Shown: positions 1-7,538, numbered from the stretch's first letter. The stretch is DNA of 8,460 nt from Veillonella sp. (GCA_018367495.1 JAGZGB010000067.1:1-8460); one strand, 5' to 3'. Numbers and translations: made by a program. The notes: generated from the letters alone by a model not told the origin.

Positions 1-222
1 TAATACATCTTTTACATTGTTTAATAAAATAGAAGATGTGGCAACACCTAATAATACTGTAATAGGTACTGGAAATGGTTTTAATACCAAACCCACGATA
101 GTTGCTAAATAAATACCAAATAATTGCCATACTTGTGGTTTAAGGCCTTCTGGTGTGCCACCAAACCACGCGATTGCGACGATTGCAGCCATAACGGCAA
201 CGCGCCATAATTTGTCTTTCAT
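1..222 (-). CDS. DASS-family anion:Na+ symporter / dicarboxylate permease, N-terminal part (runs off left edge)
   Basis: The reading frame opens at ATG 220-222 and stays open for 74 codons to the window edge, so only the N-terminus is visible. It starts MKDKLWRVAVMAAIVAIAWF, a short basic leader followed by a first hydrophobic helix (about residues 6-20). A PEGLKPQVWQLFGIYLATI stretch then leads into a second hydrophobic region, with a VLKPFPVP turn at about residues 46-53. This arrangement (PEGL, then W, then a helix ending in a KP-P-P turn) resembles the start of DASS/CitT/SodiT1-type transporters. These move di- or tricarboxylates such as malate, succinate, citrate or 2-oxoglutarate across the inner membrane. 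The substrate cannot be told from this fragment. A purine-rich AGAAAGG at 234-240 is the likely ribosome binding site, with a slightly long spacing of 11 bases. The gene lies downstream of a lysR gene but behind that gene's terminator, so it probably has its own promoter. Confidence 0.8.
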   Translation of the reverse strand, partial: MKDKLWRVAVMAAIVAIAWFGGTPEGLKPQVWQLFGIYLATIVGLVLKPFPVPITVLLGVATSSILLNNVKDVL

Positions 223-233
223 GCGTGTCTTTA

Positions 234-240
234 CCTTTCT
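234..240 (-). promoter_or_regulatory. Ribosome binding site of the transporter gene
   Basis: AGAAAGG on the minus strand lies 11 bases before the ATG at 222. It is weaker and further from its start than the AGGAGG sites used elsewhere in the window, but it is the only Shine-Dalgarno-like sequence near this start. Confidence 0.5.
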
Positions 241-284
241 TAACTAACTTAGGCATACATAAAATCATCTAGTCTTTAACAACC

Positions 285-306
285 TAACTGCTCGCAACGT
301 CAGTTA
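285..306. repeat. Perfect inverted repeat TAACTG-N10-CAGTTA in the transporter leader
   Basis: TAACTG at 285-290 and CAGTTA at 301-306 are exact reverse complements separated by ten bases. The repeat lies roughly 20 bases downstream of a TATAAT box (327-332) and about 60 bases upstream of the transporter start, so it would fall in the 5' untranslated region. It could be a regulator operator or a weak RNA stem. A six-base repeat can also arise by chance, so function is only suggested. Confidence 0.3.
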
Positions 307-326
307 CATTGATTAAGTCTACACTC

Positions 327-357
327 ATTATATATGCTTAAAAGAATTATGAATAAT
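327..357 (-). promoter_or_regulatory. Candidate promoter of the transporter gene, overlapping an AT-rich dyad
   Basis: The minus strand carries a perfect TATAAT -10 box at 327-332. The -35 position is poor (TATTCA at 350-355 with a 17-base spacer). It overlaps the dyad ATTAT-TC-ATAAT at 346-357. Transcription would start near 320, giving a leader of about 100 bases. A weak -35 element covered by a dyad would suit an activator-dependent promoter, but AT-rich DNA throws up such patterns easily. Confidence 0.4.
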
Positions 358-376
358 AGATTACCTTTATAGGGGT

Positions 377-392
377 TATAAAAACTTTTATA
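377..392. repeat. AT-rich perfect dyad upstream of the transporter promoter
   Basis: TATAAAA at 377-383 and TTTTATA at 386-392 form a 7-2-7 perfect inverted repeat. Its centre lies about 64 bases upstream of the predicted transcription start. That is near the usual distance of LysR recognition sites, although the sequence is not a classic T-N11-A box. It is low-complexity DNA, so this is a weak operator candidate. Confidence 0.25.
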
Positions 393-445
393 TCTACCAA
401 TCATACTTTTTATGCATTTCGAGCATAGATTTGCAGTTACAAATG

Positions 446-487
446 AAAAAAATGCATGTATACGTCCCCAAAGGGGGTATACATGCA
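446..487 (-). terminator. Strong intrinsic terminator downstream of lysR
   Basis: Read on the minus strand, GGGG pairs with CCCC, and an outer 11-base arm TGCATGTATAC pairs with its exact complement. This gives about 15 base pairs with a two-base bulge (464-465) and a three-base loop (470-472). The stem is followed immediately by seven T residues (446-452 on this strand). This is a textbook rho-independent terminator. It lies about 125 bases past the lysR stop codon and separates the five-gene unit from the transporter gene. The plus strand lacks a T-run after the stem, so it should act mainly on leftward transcription. Confidence 0.88.
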
Positions 488-585
488 CTTACATGATTAC
501 TGCCTTGCTCTTTCGAGACACTTTTATTATGACCTATTATATCGAAAAAGTCTAATACTGAAAAAGCATGGGTAAACAGTTATAA

Positions 586-600
586 AGCCTTATATAGGCT
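586..600 (-). other. Small hairpin just after the lysR stop codon
   Basis: AGCCT (586-590) and AGGCT (596-600) are perfect complements around a TATAT loop, starting 14 bases after the lysR stop. On the minus strand it is followed by TTATAA, so it could be a weak first terminator or a 3'-end stabilising stem. The remaining DNA from 488 to 613 shows no gene. Confidence 0.3.
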
Positions 601-613
601 CGATTTATATAAT

Positions 614-1525
614 CTATTCTTTATATTCTCTAAAAATACTATGATCTACAACAGTATGTTTTTTATAGTAATCCCGAACATATTCAATAAACGTTTTAAC
701 GACTACAAGATTTTCCGCATCCTTTGTATATACCATATTTGTATCACGAGTGATATATGTACCATCTTTACTACGCAATGGGCTCACATAAATATCTCTA
801 TCCTTACAAGATCCAAGCCCCATATAAGTCAATATGGACCAACCAAGACCAGCGCGTACAAAGTGACGGCAAGTACTCATAGAGTTTACATCCATCGCGA
901 CACTCGGAGGTTCTTCAAAATGTTCGGCACACCAAGTTTCAATAATATTAGCTACGGATGCATCAGTTTGGTATTTAATAAAGGGTACCTTTTCAAGTGA
1001 TTCAGGTGGTACTAATTCTTTATAAACTAAGCAATACGGTTCCTCTAATAGTAATTCAGACTTACCGGACACATCATAGCCACCACGAGCAAAGGCAACC
1101 ATACAGTCACCAGTATTAAACATCTTGACCACTTGATGACTGAAAGCAGTCTTAACTTGAATATGTACATCTGGATATTGTTCCCGGAAAGATTTTAACA
1201 AGGCTGGTAGTTCATAGTCTGCAAAATTGATAGATGATGCGATTTTCAAGGTTCCTTGAATCTTACCAGATGCTGAGTTCATAGCATTTTCTAAAGCCTC
1301 TTGATCTTGCATCATTCTTTTACAGTAGTCATAGAAAATCTCGCCTTGTGCCGTAAGGGCAATCCCTTCAGCAGTACGCAACAACAGAGAATGGCCCAAA
1401 GCTTTTTCCATATGGCGCAACCGATAGCTTAAAGCCGGTTGTGATAAAAATAATTTTTCTGCCGCCCTTGTAATGTTACCTTCATCCACAACGGTTACAA
1501 AGGTTTGCCATTCTCTATCGTCCAT
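614..1525 (-). CDS. LysR-type transcriptional regulator
   Basis: This 303-residue protein has the standard LysR length and layout. An N-terminal winged helix-turn-helix spans about residues 1-60, with the recognition region NITRAAEKLFLSQPALSYRL at 17-36 and the typical SQPALS signature. A linker helix follows at about 60-88. The effector-binding domain covers about 90-290 and starts GTLKIASS. Family members bind operator DNA as tetramers and switch transcription when a small metabolite binds. The effector here is unknown. The start is fixed by AGGAG five bases upstream, which abuts the preceding gene's stop codon, so it is probably co-transcribed and translationally coupled with the BI-1 gene. 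It is the last gene before the strong terminator. The next gene downstream is a carboxylate-type transporter, which makes that transporter a plausible target, as is common for LysR proteins. That is inference from position only. Confidence 0.95.
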   Translation of the reverse strand: MDDREWQTFVTVVDEGNITRAAEKLFLSQPALSYRLRHMEKALGHSLLLRTAEGIALTAQGEIFYDYCKRMMQDQEALENAMNSASGKIQGTLKIASSINFADYELPALLKSFREQYPDVHIQVKTAFSHQVVKMFNTGDCMVAFARGGYDVSGKSELLLEEPYCLVYKELVPPESLEKVPFIKYQTDASVANIIETWCAEHFEEPPSVAMDVNSMSTCRHFVRAGLGWSILTYMGLGSCKDRDIYVSPLRSKDGTYITRDTNMVYTKDAENLVVVKTFIEYVRDYYKKHTVVDHSIFREYKE

Positions 1526-1530
1526 AATAT

Positions 1531-1539
1531 CTCCTTTTA
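1531..1539 (-). promoter_or_regulatory. lysR ribosome binding site abutting the upstream stop codon
   Basis: On the minus strand the TAA stop of the BI-1 gene (1537-1539) runs directly into AAGGAG (1531-1536), and the lysR ATG follows five bases later. A ribosome ending on the first gene would sit on the binding site of the second, which suggests translational coupling. Confidence 0.75.
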
Positions 1540-2280
1540 TCGCTTATTACCAAAAATGCGCAATAAGGATAAGAACAAGTTAATGAAATCCAAGTATAGA
1601 CTTAATGCACCTGTAATTTCAATGCGGTCAAGAATTGTTTCATCTTCTACTAGAGCTACTTGTGTCACATTATTTTTAATACGGTTCACATCAATCGCTG
1701 TAAAGATGGAAAATACTACAACCCCTAAATAACCAAATACGAGGCTAATAGTATCACTAAAACCACTAAGTACAGTCCAGTTAAAGTAGCGAGCCCCCAT
1801 CATCACCAAGGATACGATGATCATACCGAACAAAGCAGCCATTACATACGGTGTAAGAGATGATAAATTGCGTTTTGTAGTAGCCCCTACTATAGCAAAG
1901 CCAATAAAGAATGCCAGCGTACCGATTAACGCAGGGATAACCACTTCAAATACATTATACCGCAAGGATATGAGTGTTAATGTAAGACCATTCAAGGCAC
2001 TATAGAGGAAAAACATACCTTTTAAAGTCATAACATTAGCACTATATGCACGAGCGCTAAATAGGAATACTACGCCTAGTTCAACTAGTAGGATAATATT
2101 AAAGTTTTGGTACGCAAAGCGTAACCAGTTAGGATTTGCCAACGCAGCCACTCCAACACCGATGGTAGTAAGTAATCCTACAACCATCCACAAGAAGGAG
2201 CCTTTTAAACGTTGGGATACGATACTTTCAACCTGTGCAACCTCAGTTGCAGTAGGTCCTGTTACATTATACGGATTCAT
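1537..2280 (-). CDS. Bax inhibitor-1 / YccA-YetJ family membrane protein
   Basis: This 247-residue protein is hydrophobic, with seven predicted membrane segments at about residues 28-49, 58-78, 84-105, 110-134, 142-162, 168-196 and 222-242. The N-terminal 25 residues are polar and would be cytoplasmic. Two conserved acidic positions of the family are present: D197 in FTAIDVNRI and D231 in ALSLYLDFINLFL. The latter is the hallmark last-helix motif, followed by the basic tail RIFGNKR. In the Bacillus homologue YetJ the equivalent Asp pair forms a pH-sensitive latch of a calcium leak channel. Other bacterial members (YccA) interact with the FtsH protease. Either activity is possible here, and neither can be chosen from sequence alone. 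The start has an excellent AAGGAGGG (2286-2293). It lies 36 bases after pyk and 11 before lysR in the same unit. Confidence 0.93.
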   Translation of the reverse strand: MNPYNVTGPTATEVAQVESIVSQRLKGSFLWMVVGLLTTIGVGVAALANPNWLRFAYQNFNIILLVELGVVFLFSARAYSANVMTLKGMFFLYSALNGLTLTLISLRYNVFEVVIPALIGTLAFFIGFAIVGATTKRNLSSLTPYVMAALFGMIIVSLVMMGARYFNWTVLSGFSDTISLVFGYLGVVVFSIFTAIDVNRIKNNVTQVALVEDETILDRIEITGALSLYLDFINLFLSLLRIFGNKR

Positions 2281-2285
2281 GTTAT

Positions 2286-2293
2286 CCCTCCTT
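2286..2293 (-). promoter_or_regulatory. Ribosome binding site of the BI-1 family gene
   Basis: AAGGAGGG on the minus strand lies five bases before the ATG at 2280. It is within the short gap after pyk, which contains no terminator or convincing promoter. Confidence 0.8.
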
Positions 2294-2316
2294 ATTTAAT
2301 TATCACCCAATAAAGA

Positions 2317-4065
2317 TTATCGAGCATTTGCAATGCCTGCAAATACCTTACCACGTTCACCATCGATAGTTACTTCTTGACCTTCTAAAAGCACTTCATG
2401 AGCATTTTTAGCACCTAAAATAACAGGAATACCATAAGTAATGCCTGCAATAGCGCTATCAGATGTATAACCATCCTCTACGGCAATAATGCCACCTGCA
2501 CGTTTAGCAATAGCCATCAATTCAGGTTCCATAGTACCTACAACGAGAATATCTCCATCTTTGAAGCTGTCATAATTATCTTTATGATTTGCCGCCACAA
2601 ATACATTACCTGTAATGGATTTACGTAAAATACCATTACCCGACAAGAGTACTTGACCTGCAATATGAACGCGAATCATGTTTGTAGTACCTGATGCACC
2701 AGATGGTACACCAGCTGTAACAACTACAAGATCACCAGACTCGATAGCACCGGTACCCAAAGCACATGTAATAGCTTGTTTTACCATCTCATCAGAATTA
2801 ACAATTTCGTGTCCTATGATCGCTTCTACGCCCCAGCACAATTGCATACGACGGACTGTTTCCTCATGTGGAGTAACAGCAATAATTTTACAATTTGGAC
2901 GATGACGTGCCACACTGAGTGCAGTATATCCAGATTCAGTACATGTCAAAATTGCAGCAGCCCCAAGATTTTGAGCGATGCGCACACTAGCTAAACATAC
3001 TGCGCTAGTAGTAGTCATGTCTCCATCTTGATGAGCACGGTTTTTATTATCATAAATATCAGCCTGTTCAGTTACCTCCGCAATGCGAGTCATAGTCGTA
3101 ACGGCCTCTACAGGGTAAGCGCCATTTGCTGTTTCACCAGATAACATGATGGCATCTGTACCGTCTAAAATAGCATTAGCCACGTCACTTGCTTCCGCAC
3201 GTGTAGGGCGAGGATTTTGAATCATAGACTCAAGCATTTGCGTAGCGGTAATAACTAGTTTACCCAAGTTATTACATTTTTCAATCATCATTTTTTGAAG
3301 TACTGGCACCTCTTCTGCAGGAATTTCTACACCAAGGTCACCACGAGCCACCATGAGTCCGTCTGCTACTTCTAAGATTTCATCAATATTTTTAACGCCT
3401 TCAGCATTTTCAATTTTTGCGATAATCTTGATATCTTTTTGTTCAGATTCAAGAATACGACGAATGGCTACGATATCTTTACCTCGTTGCATAAAAGATG
3501 CGGCTACAAAGTCTACACCTTGTTGGCAGCCAAAGCGCAAGTCCGCTTCGTCCTGTTCAGATACAGGTGGCAAGCTAAGTGCTACGCCTGGCACAGCCAC
3601 ACGTTTACGATTGCCGATTTCACCGCTGTTTTGAACCGTAGTAATGATATTATTACCTTCGATAACATCAATTGTAAGTGTTACAAGACCATCGGCCAAT
3701 AAAATCTTGTCTCCTACAGACACATCACCTACAAGACCTTTATGGTTAACAGAACTAATTTCTTTTGTACCTTCCACATCATCTGTAGTTAATGTAAATT
3801 GTTGTCCTGCTTCGAGGAATACTTTGCCCTCTTTAAATAGGCCTAGACGTACCTCAGGACCTTTTGTATCGAGCAATAAAGCGATTGGTTTATTAACGAT
3901 CATCGCCGCATCACGCACCATTTGCATACGCTCTGCTTGCTCTTCATGAGATCCGTGAGAAAAATTAAAACGAGCCACATTCATGCCCGCTCGCATCATA
4001 TCTTCTAAAATACCAAATTTATCCGTTCCCGGACCTACAGTACATACGATTTTTGTACGTTTCAT
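2317..4065 (-). CDS. pyk: Pyruvate kinase with C-terminal PEP-utilizer-like domain
   Basis: This enzyme converts phosphoenolpyruvate and ADP to pyruvate and ATP, the last step of glycolysis, in the cytosol. I chose ATG 4063-4065 (582 residues, MKRTKIVCTVGPG) because AGGAGG lies four bases upstream. An in-frame ATG at 4086 has no well-placed site. Visible landmarks are the ARFNFSHG substrate/K+ loop (31-38), LLLDTKGPEVR (64-74), catalytic K217 in AKIENAEG, metal ligands E219 and D243 (ARGDLGVEIP), T275 in ITATQMLESM, and the effector-loop SGYTA (378-382). The core ends at about 475. Residues about 480-582 form the extra C-terminal domain found in Bacillus-type enzymes (total about 585), not in the roughly 470-residue E. 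coli type. In that domain the usual TSH motif reads T534-S535-D536, so the phosphohistidine-equivalent residue is absent. The gene follows dnaE by 50 bases. Confidence 0.97.
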   Translation of the reverse strand: MKRTKIVCTVGPGTDKFGILEDMMRAGMNVARFNFSHGSHEEQAERMQMVRDAAMIVNKPIALLLDTKGPEVRLGLFKEGKVFLEAGQQFTLTTDDVEGTKEISSVNHKGLVGDVSVGDKILLADGLVTLTIDVIEGNNIITTVQNSGEIGNRKRVAVPGVALSLPPVSEQDEADLRFGCQQGVDFVAASFMQRGKDIVAIRRILESEQKDIKIIAKIENAEGVKNIDEILEVADGLMVARGDLGVEIPAEEVPVLQKMMIEKCNNLGKLVITATQMLESMIQNPRPTRAEASDVANAILDGTDAIMLSGETANGAYPVEAVTTMTRIAEVTEQADIYDNKNRAHQDGDMTTTSAVCLASVRIAQNLGAAAILTCTESGYTALSVARHRPNCKIIAVTPHEETVRRMQLCWGVEAIIGHEIVNSDEMVKQAITCALGTGAIESGDLVVVTAGVPSGASGTTNMIRVHIAGQVLLSGNGILRKSITGNVFVAANHKDNYDSFKDGDILVVGTMEPELMAIAKRAGGIIAVEDGYTSDSAIAGITYGIPVILGAKNAHEVLLEGQEVTIDGERGKVFAGIANAR

Positions 4066-4069
4066 CTTT

Positions 4070-4075
4070 CCTCCT
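4070..4075 (-). promoter_or_regulatory. pyk ribosome binding site, decides the start
   Basis: AGGAGG on the minus strand lies four bases upstream of the ATG at 4065. It would fall inside the coding region if the upstream ATG at 4086 were used, so it supports the shorter protein, which also begins like other pyruvate kinases (MKRTKIV). Confidence 0.85.
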
Positions 4076-4115
4076 ATAAAAACCATCCCTTTCAGATGTT
4101 CATATATTATATATA

Positions 4116-7100
4116 TTATTGCACCTCTACGGAGCCTTCTCCTAATATAGCTTCAATAGCCTTGATGGATTCATCACTAGGATCGAAGCACATGTTCGGT
4201 GGCAAGTTAATGCGCTTCCGTTGACGGTGCAAATATAGTGATGTTGACACAGAGCCTGCGGTGTTCGTTAACAGCCGTTTTAAGGCTTCACTATTTTCTG
4301 GCGTATCATATTCGCTGTAAATATGGATGGCCACATGTTTTGCCTGACTATAGTTTACCTTTAACGGCATAATGCGGTCTGCAATAATTTGCACACCCTT
4401 TTCATCCGCATCAACGCGGCCTTTTACCTTAACAATCATATCAACAGCAAGGAACTGTTGACTTTGACTAAAGACCTTAGGGAACGCCACAACATTGGCT
4501 GCACCAGAATAATCTTCGATACGAAGAATGGACATAACCTCGTTCCGTCTCGTCATGCGGTCCGTCTTATTTTCAATCAAGCCTCCAAATGTTATGGTTT
4601 GACCATCGTATTGCTCTGGATTTTCTACGAGAGCCCCCAGTTCAAATAGGACCTCTAGCTCCTTCGCATAGCCTTGCAATGGATGGCCTGTAATGTAAAA
4701 GCCTGTATATTCCTTTTCATCCTTCAATTTATCGTCTTCCGACAAATCCTCCTCATTCGGTACAGGGATGAAATCTACAGACTCCTCTATATCCCCAAAG
4801 AGACTCATGGTGCCCATAGCGGCATCCTTTTGCTCTTTAGCACCTACGGCTTGAGCACTTTCATACATGTGCAATAATTGGTTTCTGTTTTCTTTGAAAC
4901 CATCCATGGCACCGCATCGAATGAGACTTTCAAGAAGTCGTTTATTAACAACCTTGTTGTCCACTCGTTTACAGAAATCTACTATATCCGTATAGAGGCC
5001 ATGCTCATTGCGCTCGCGAATCAAGCGATCAATGGCATTATCCCCTACGTTCTTGATGCCCCCAAGGCCGAAGCGAATGGCATCACCTTGTACGGCAAAG
5101 CTCCGTTCAGAATAGTTAATATCTGGGCCTAGTACCTTAACGTTGTGCTTCTTGCAAGCATTGATGTAGTACGTCAATTTCTGCATATTCTGCATGAAGC
5201 TAGTCATGGTTGCAGCCATGAACTCAGGGAAATAGTGGGCTTTCAGATACGCCGTTTGGTACGCAATGTACGCATAAGCCGCACTATGTGATTTATTAAA
5301 TCCATAGCCCGCGAAGTATACGAGCAAGTCAAATACTTCGTTCGCAATGGACTCTTCTATACCATTATTAATGGAACCTTGAATAAAGGACTCGCGCTGC
5401 GCCTTTAGAACAGATTCTTTTTTCTTACCCATGGCGCGGCGCATCAAGTCCGCTTGACCAAGGGAGAACCCGCCCATGGCGGACGCAATTTGCATAACCT
5501 GTTCTTGGTACAAGATTACCCCAAAGGTATCTTTCAATATAGGTTCCAAGATAGGATGTAAATAGGTAACCTCTTTTTTACCGTGACGGCGGTCGATAAA
5601 GTCCGCCACCATGCCAGAGCCCAATGGGCCTGGACGATATAAGGCTACCAATGGAATTAAGTCTTCAAAATGTTCAGGCTTAAGGTCCATAACGAGCTTT
5701 GTAATACCTTCTGATTCAAGCTGGAATACACCAGATGTATCGCCCTTGGTGAGAATATCACAAGCCGCCTTATCATCGAGTGGTATTGCATCTAAATCGA
5801 GGTCGATACCACGGTTCGCCTTGATGAGCTTTAAGGCATCCCCCATAACCGTCAAGGTACGGAGGCCCAAGAAGTCCATCTTTAAGAGGCCTAATTCCTC
5901 AATGTTATCCTTATCGTACTGCGTTACAAAGCCTTCTTCATTGGCATTTTGTACTGGTACGTGGTCATCGAGAGGGTCCGCAGAAATTACGACGCCCGCC
6001 GCATGAGTGGACGAATTTCGCGCTATGCCTTCTAGCTTTTTACCAAAATCAAATAGCTCTTTAACGTTCGGATCAGCTTCGTATAAAGCTTTTAATTCTT
6101 TGCCTTGTAGAGCCTTATCTAAGGTAATCCCCAGCTCGTTGGGAATCATCTTCGCAATGCGGTTCACTTCCGCCAGTGGCAAGTCCAGCACGCGACCTAC
6201 GTCGCGAATAACGGCACGCGCTGCCTCAGTACCAAAGGTAATAATCTGAGATACACGCTCCTGTCCGTATTTTCGCGTTACATATTCGATAGCTTGGCCA
6301 CGCTTTTCATAACAGAAGTCAATATCGATATCAGGCATACTTACCCGCTCAGGATTTAAGAACCGTTCAAAGAGCAAATCATACTTCAATGGATCAAGGC
6401 CTGTAATGCCTAGTAGATAGGCTACTACAGAACCTGCCGCTGAACCACGACCAGGACCTACTAAGATGTCGTGCTCACGAGCATACCGTACATAGTCCCA
6501 TACGATGAGGAAGTAATCCTCAAAGCCCATGGTGCCAATAACATCTAGCTCATAGTCGAGGCGTTTTTGTAACTCTTCAAAGGTCTCACCATAGAGGCGT
6601 GGAATTTCTCGTTCACAAACCTTACGTAAATAAGTCTTAGAGGTTTCCCCTTCTGGCACATCAAAATGCGGCAAGTGATGTTCATCGAAATTAAACTCTA
6701 CATTACAGCGTTCTGCAATTTTTAAGGTATTTTCGATGGCACCAGGAATATGTCCAAATAACTCCGCCATCTCATCCCCAGACTTTAGATAGAACTCATC
6801 ATTTGGGAATTTTAAACGATCTACCTCAGCACGACGACGGCCGGTAGAAATACATACCTTAATATCTTGTGCGTCTGCATCCTCTTTTAAGACATAGTGG
6901 AAGTCATTAGACGCTACGATGCCAAGACCGTATTCCTTACTGAGCTTAATGAGCTCCTCTTGGGCCTTAGCCTCCTCTGGCAAGCCATGATTTTGGATTT
7001 CTAAGAAGAAATTATCCTTCCCGTACGTCTCGATATACCATTCAATGGAACGCTTGGCGCCTTCCATATTATCTTGCAAGATATACTGAGGAATCTCCCC

Positions 7101-7523
7101 TTGAATACAAGCACTGAGGGCAATTATGCCTTTGCTGTATTGACGCAATAAATCACGGTCTGCACGAGGACGATATAACATACCTTCCGTAGACGCTTTC
7201 GACACGATTTTAACGAGATTGCGGTACCCTTCCATGGTCTCAGCTAACAAAATAAGATGTTTTAACCGTTCACGGCTGCGACCTTCGGGACGATCGAATC
7301 GGCTATGTTCCGTTACATATACTTCACAACCGATGATAGGCTTAACACCTTGCGCTATACACTCTTTATAAAAATAAATGGCTGCGTACATATTGCCGTG
7401 GTCTGTAATGGCAAGGGCTGGCTGATTTAGCTCCTTCGCACGACGTACCATGTCAGGCAAACGACTGATGCCGTCCAGCAAACTAAACTCTGTATGACTA
7501 TGTAAATGTACAAATGGCTGCAT
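4116..7523 (-). CDS. dnaE: DNA polymerase III alpha subunit (DnaE)
   Basis: This is a replicative C-family polymerase of 1135 residues, against 1160 in E. coli and about 1115 in B. subtilis. The N-terminal PHP domain (about 1-280) carries the metal-binding pattern H6-L-H8-S-H10, D17, D41-H42, E67, H89, C139 and D207/H209 (NDFHY). These positions are degenerate in E. coli, so a metal-dependent exonuclease activity is possible. The palm shows GPGRGSAAGS (356-365), catalytic D398/D400/D402 region (PDIDIDF) and D550 in KMDFLGLRTLTV. The fingers include YQEQVM (672-677) and GYGFNKSHSAAY (739-750). A TMSLF sequence at 905-909 is a likely sliding-clamp binding motif. An OB-fold lies at about 975-1060 (ITFGGLIENK). 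There is no 3'-5' DEDD exonuclease insertion, so it is not PolC. The frame is intact. The start has a perfect AGGAGGTG six bases upstream, abutting the preceding stop. Confidence 0.98.
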   Translation of the reverse strand: MQPFVHLHSHTEFSLLDGISRLPDMVRRAKELNQPALAITDHGNMYAAIYFYKECIAQGVKPIIGCEVYVTEHSRFDRPEGRSRERLKHLILLAETMEGYRNLVKIVSKASTEGMLYRPRADRDLLRQYSKGIIALSACIQGEIPQYILQDNMEGAKRSIEWYIETYGKDNFFLEIQNHGLPEEAKAQEELIKLSKEYGLGIVASNDFHYVLKEDADAQDIKVCISTGRRRAEVDRLKFPNDEFYLKSGDEMAELFGHIPGAIENTLKIAERCNVEFNFDEHHLPHFDVPEGETSKTYLRKVCEREIPRLYGETFEELQKRLDYELDVIGTMGFEDYFLIVWDYVRYAREHDILVGPGRGSAAGSVVAYLLGITGLDPLKYDLLFERFLNPERVSMPDIDIDFCYEKRGQAIEYVTRKYGQERVSQIITFGTEAARAVIRDVGRVLDLPLAEVNRIAKMIPNELGITLDKALQGKELKALYEADPNVKELFDFGKKLEGIARNSSTHAAGVVISADPLDDHVPVQNANEEGFVTQYDKDNIEELGLLKMDFLGLRTLTVMGDALKLIKANRGIDLDLDAIPLDDKAACDILTKGDTSGVFQLESEGITKLVMDLKPEHFEDLIPLVALYRPGPLGSGMVADFIDRRHGKKEVTYLHPILEPILKDTFGVILYQEQVMQIASAMGGFSLGQADLMRRAMGKKKESVLKAQRESFIQGSINNGIEESIANEVFDLLVYFAGYGFNKSHSAAYAYIAYQTAYLKAHYFPEFMAATMTSFMQNMQKLTYYINACKKHNVKVLGPDINYSERSFAVQGDAIRFGLGGIKNVGDNAIDRLIRERNEHGLYTDIVDFCKRVDNKVVNKRLLESLIRCGAMDGFKENRNQLLHMYESAQAVGAKEQKDAAMGTMSLFGDIEESVDFIPVPNEEDLSEDDKLKDEKEYTGFYITGHPLQGYAKELEVLFELGALVENPEQYDGQTITFGGLIENKTDRMTRRNEVMSILRIEDYSGAANVVAFPKVFSQSQQFLAVDMIVKVKGRVDADEKGVQIIADRIMPLKVNYSQAKHVAIHIYSEYDTPENSEALKRLLTNTAGSVSTSLYLHRQRKRINLPPNMCFDPSDESIKAIEAILGEGSVEVQ

Positions 7524-7527
7524 GGTA

Positions 7528-7538
7528 CACCTCCTTTA
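7528..7538 (-). promoter_or_regulatory. dnaE ribosome binding site fused to the upstream stop codon
   Basis: On the minus strand TAA (7536-7538), the stop of the metallohydrolase gene, runs straight into AGGAGGTG (7528-7535), a near-perfect Shine-Dalgarno sequence. This indicates co-transcription and probable translational coupling of the two genes. Confidence 0.85.

Noticed and set aside
412..457. Inverted repeat ATGCATTT / AAATGCAT
   Set aside because: The arms are AT-rich and 30 bases apart, and one overlaps the terminator stem and T-run; chance is the simpler explanation.
300..488. Minus-strand 62-codon open frame between lysR and the transporter
   Set aside because: It starts inside the terminator stem, has no ribosome binding site, and its product is a low-complexity mix with no recognisable domain.
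641..1000. Plus-strand open frame of 119 codons antisense to lysR
   Set aside because: It is fully contained in an intact LysR gene and resembles no protein family; it is an antisense shadow.
4066..4086. Upstream ATG giving pyruvate kinase seven extra residues
   Set aside because: The extension would contain the AGGAGG site itself, and AAAGGG touches the upstream ATG with no spacing. Family members begin with the MKRTKIV-like sequence.
4106..4111. TATAAT between dnaE and pyk as an internal pyk promoter
   Set aside because: It lies in an alternating TA run, and no -35-like hexamer is present at 16-18 bases upstream (CTCCGT region).
5611..6006. Plus-strand open frame of 131 codons antisense to dnaE
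   Set aside because: It overlaps the most conserved palm region of dnaE, reads as a serine/proline-rich shadow of that gene, and lacks a ribosome site.
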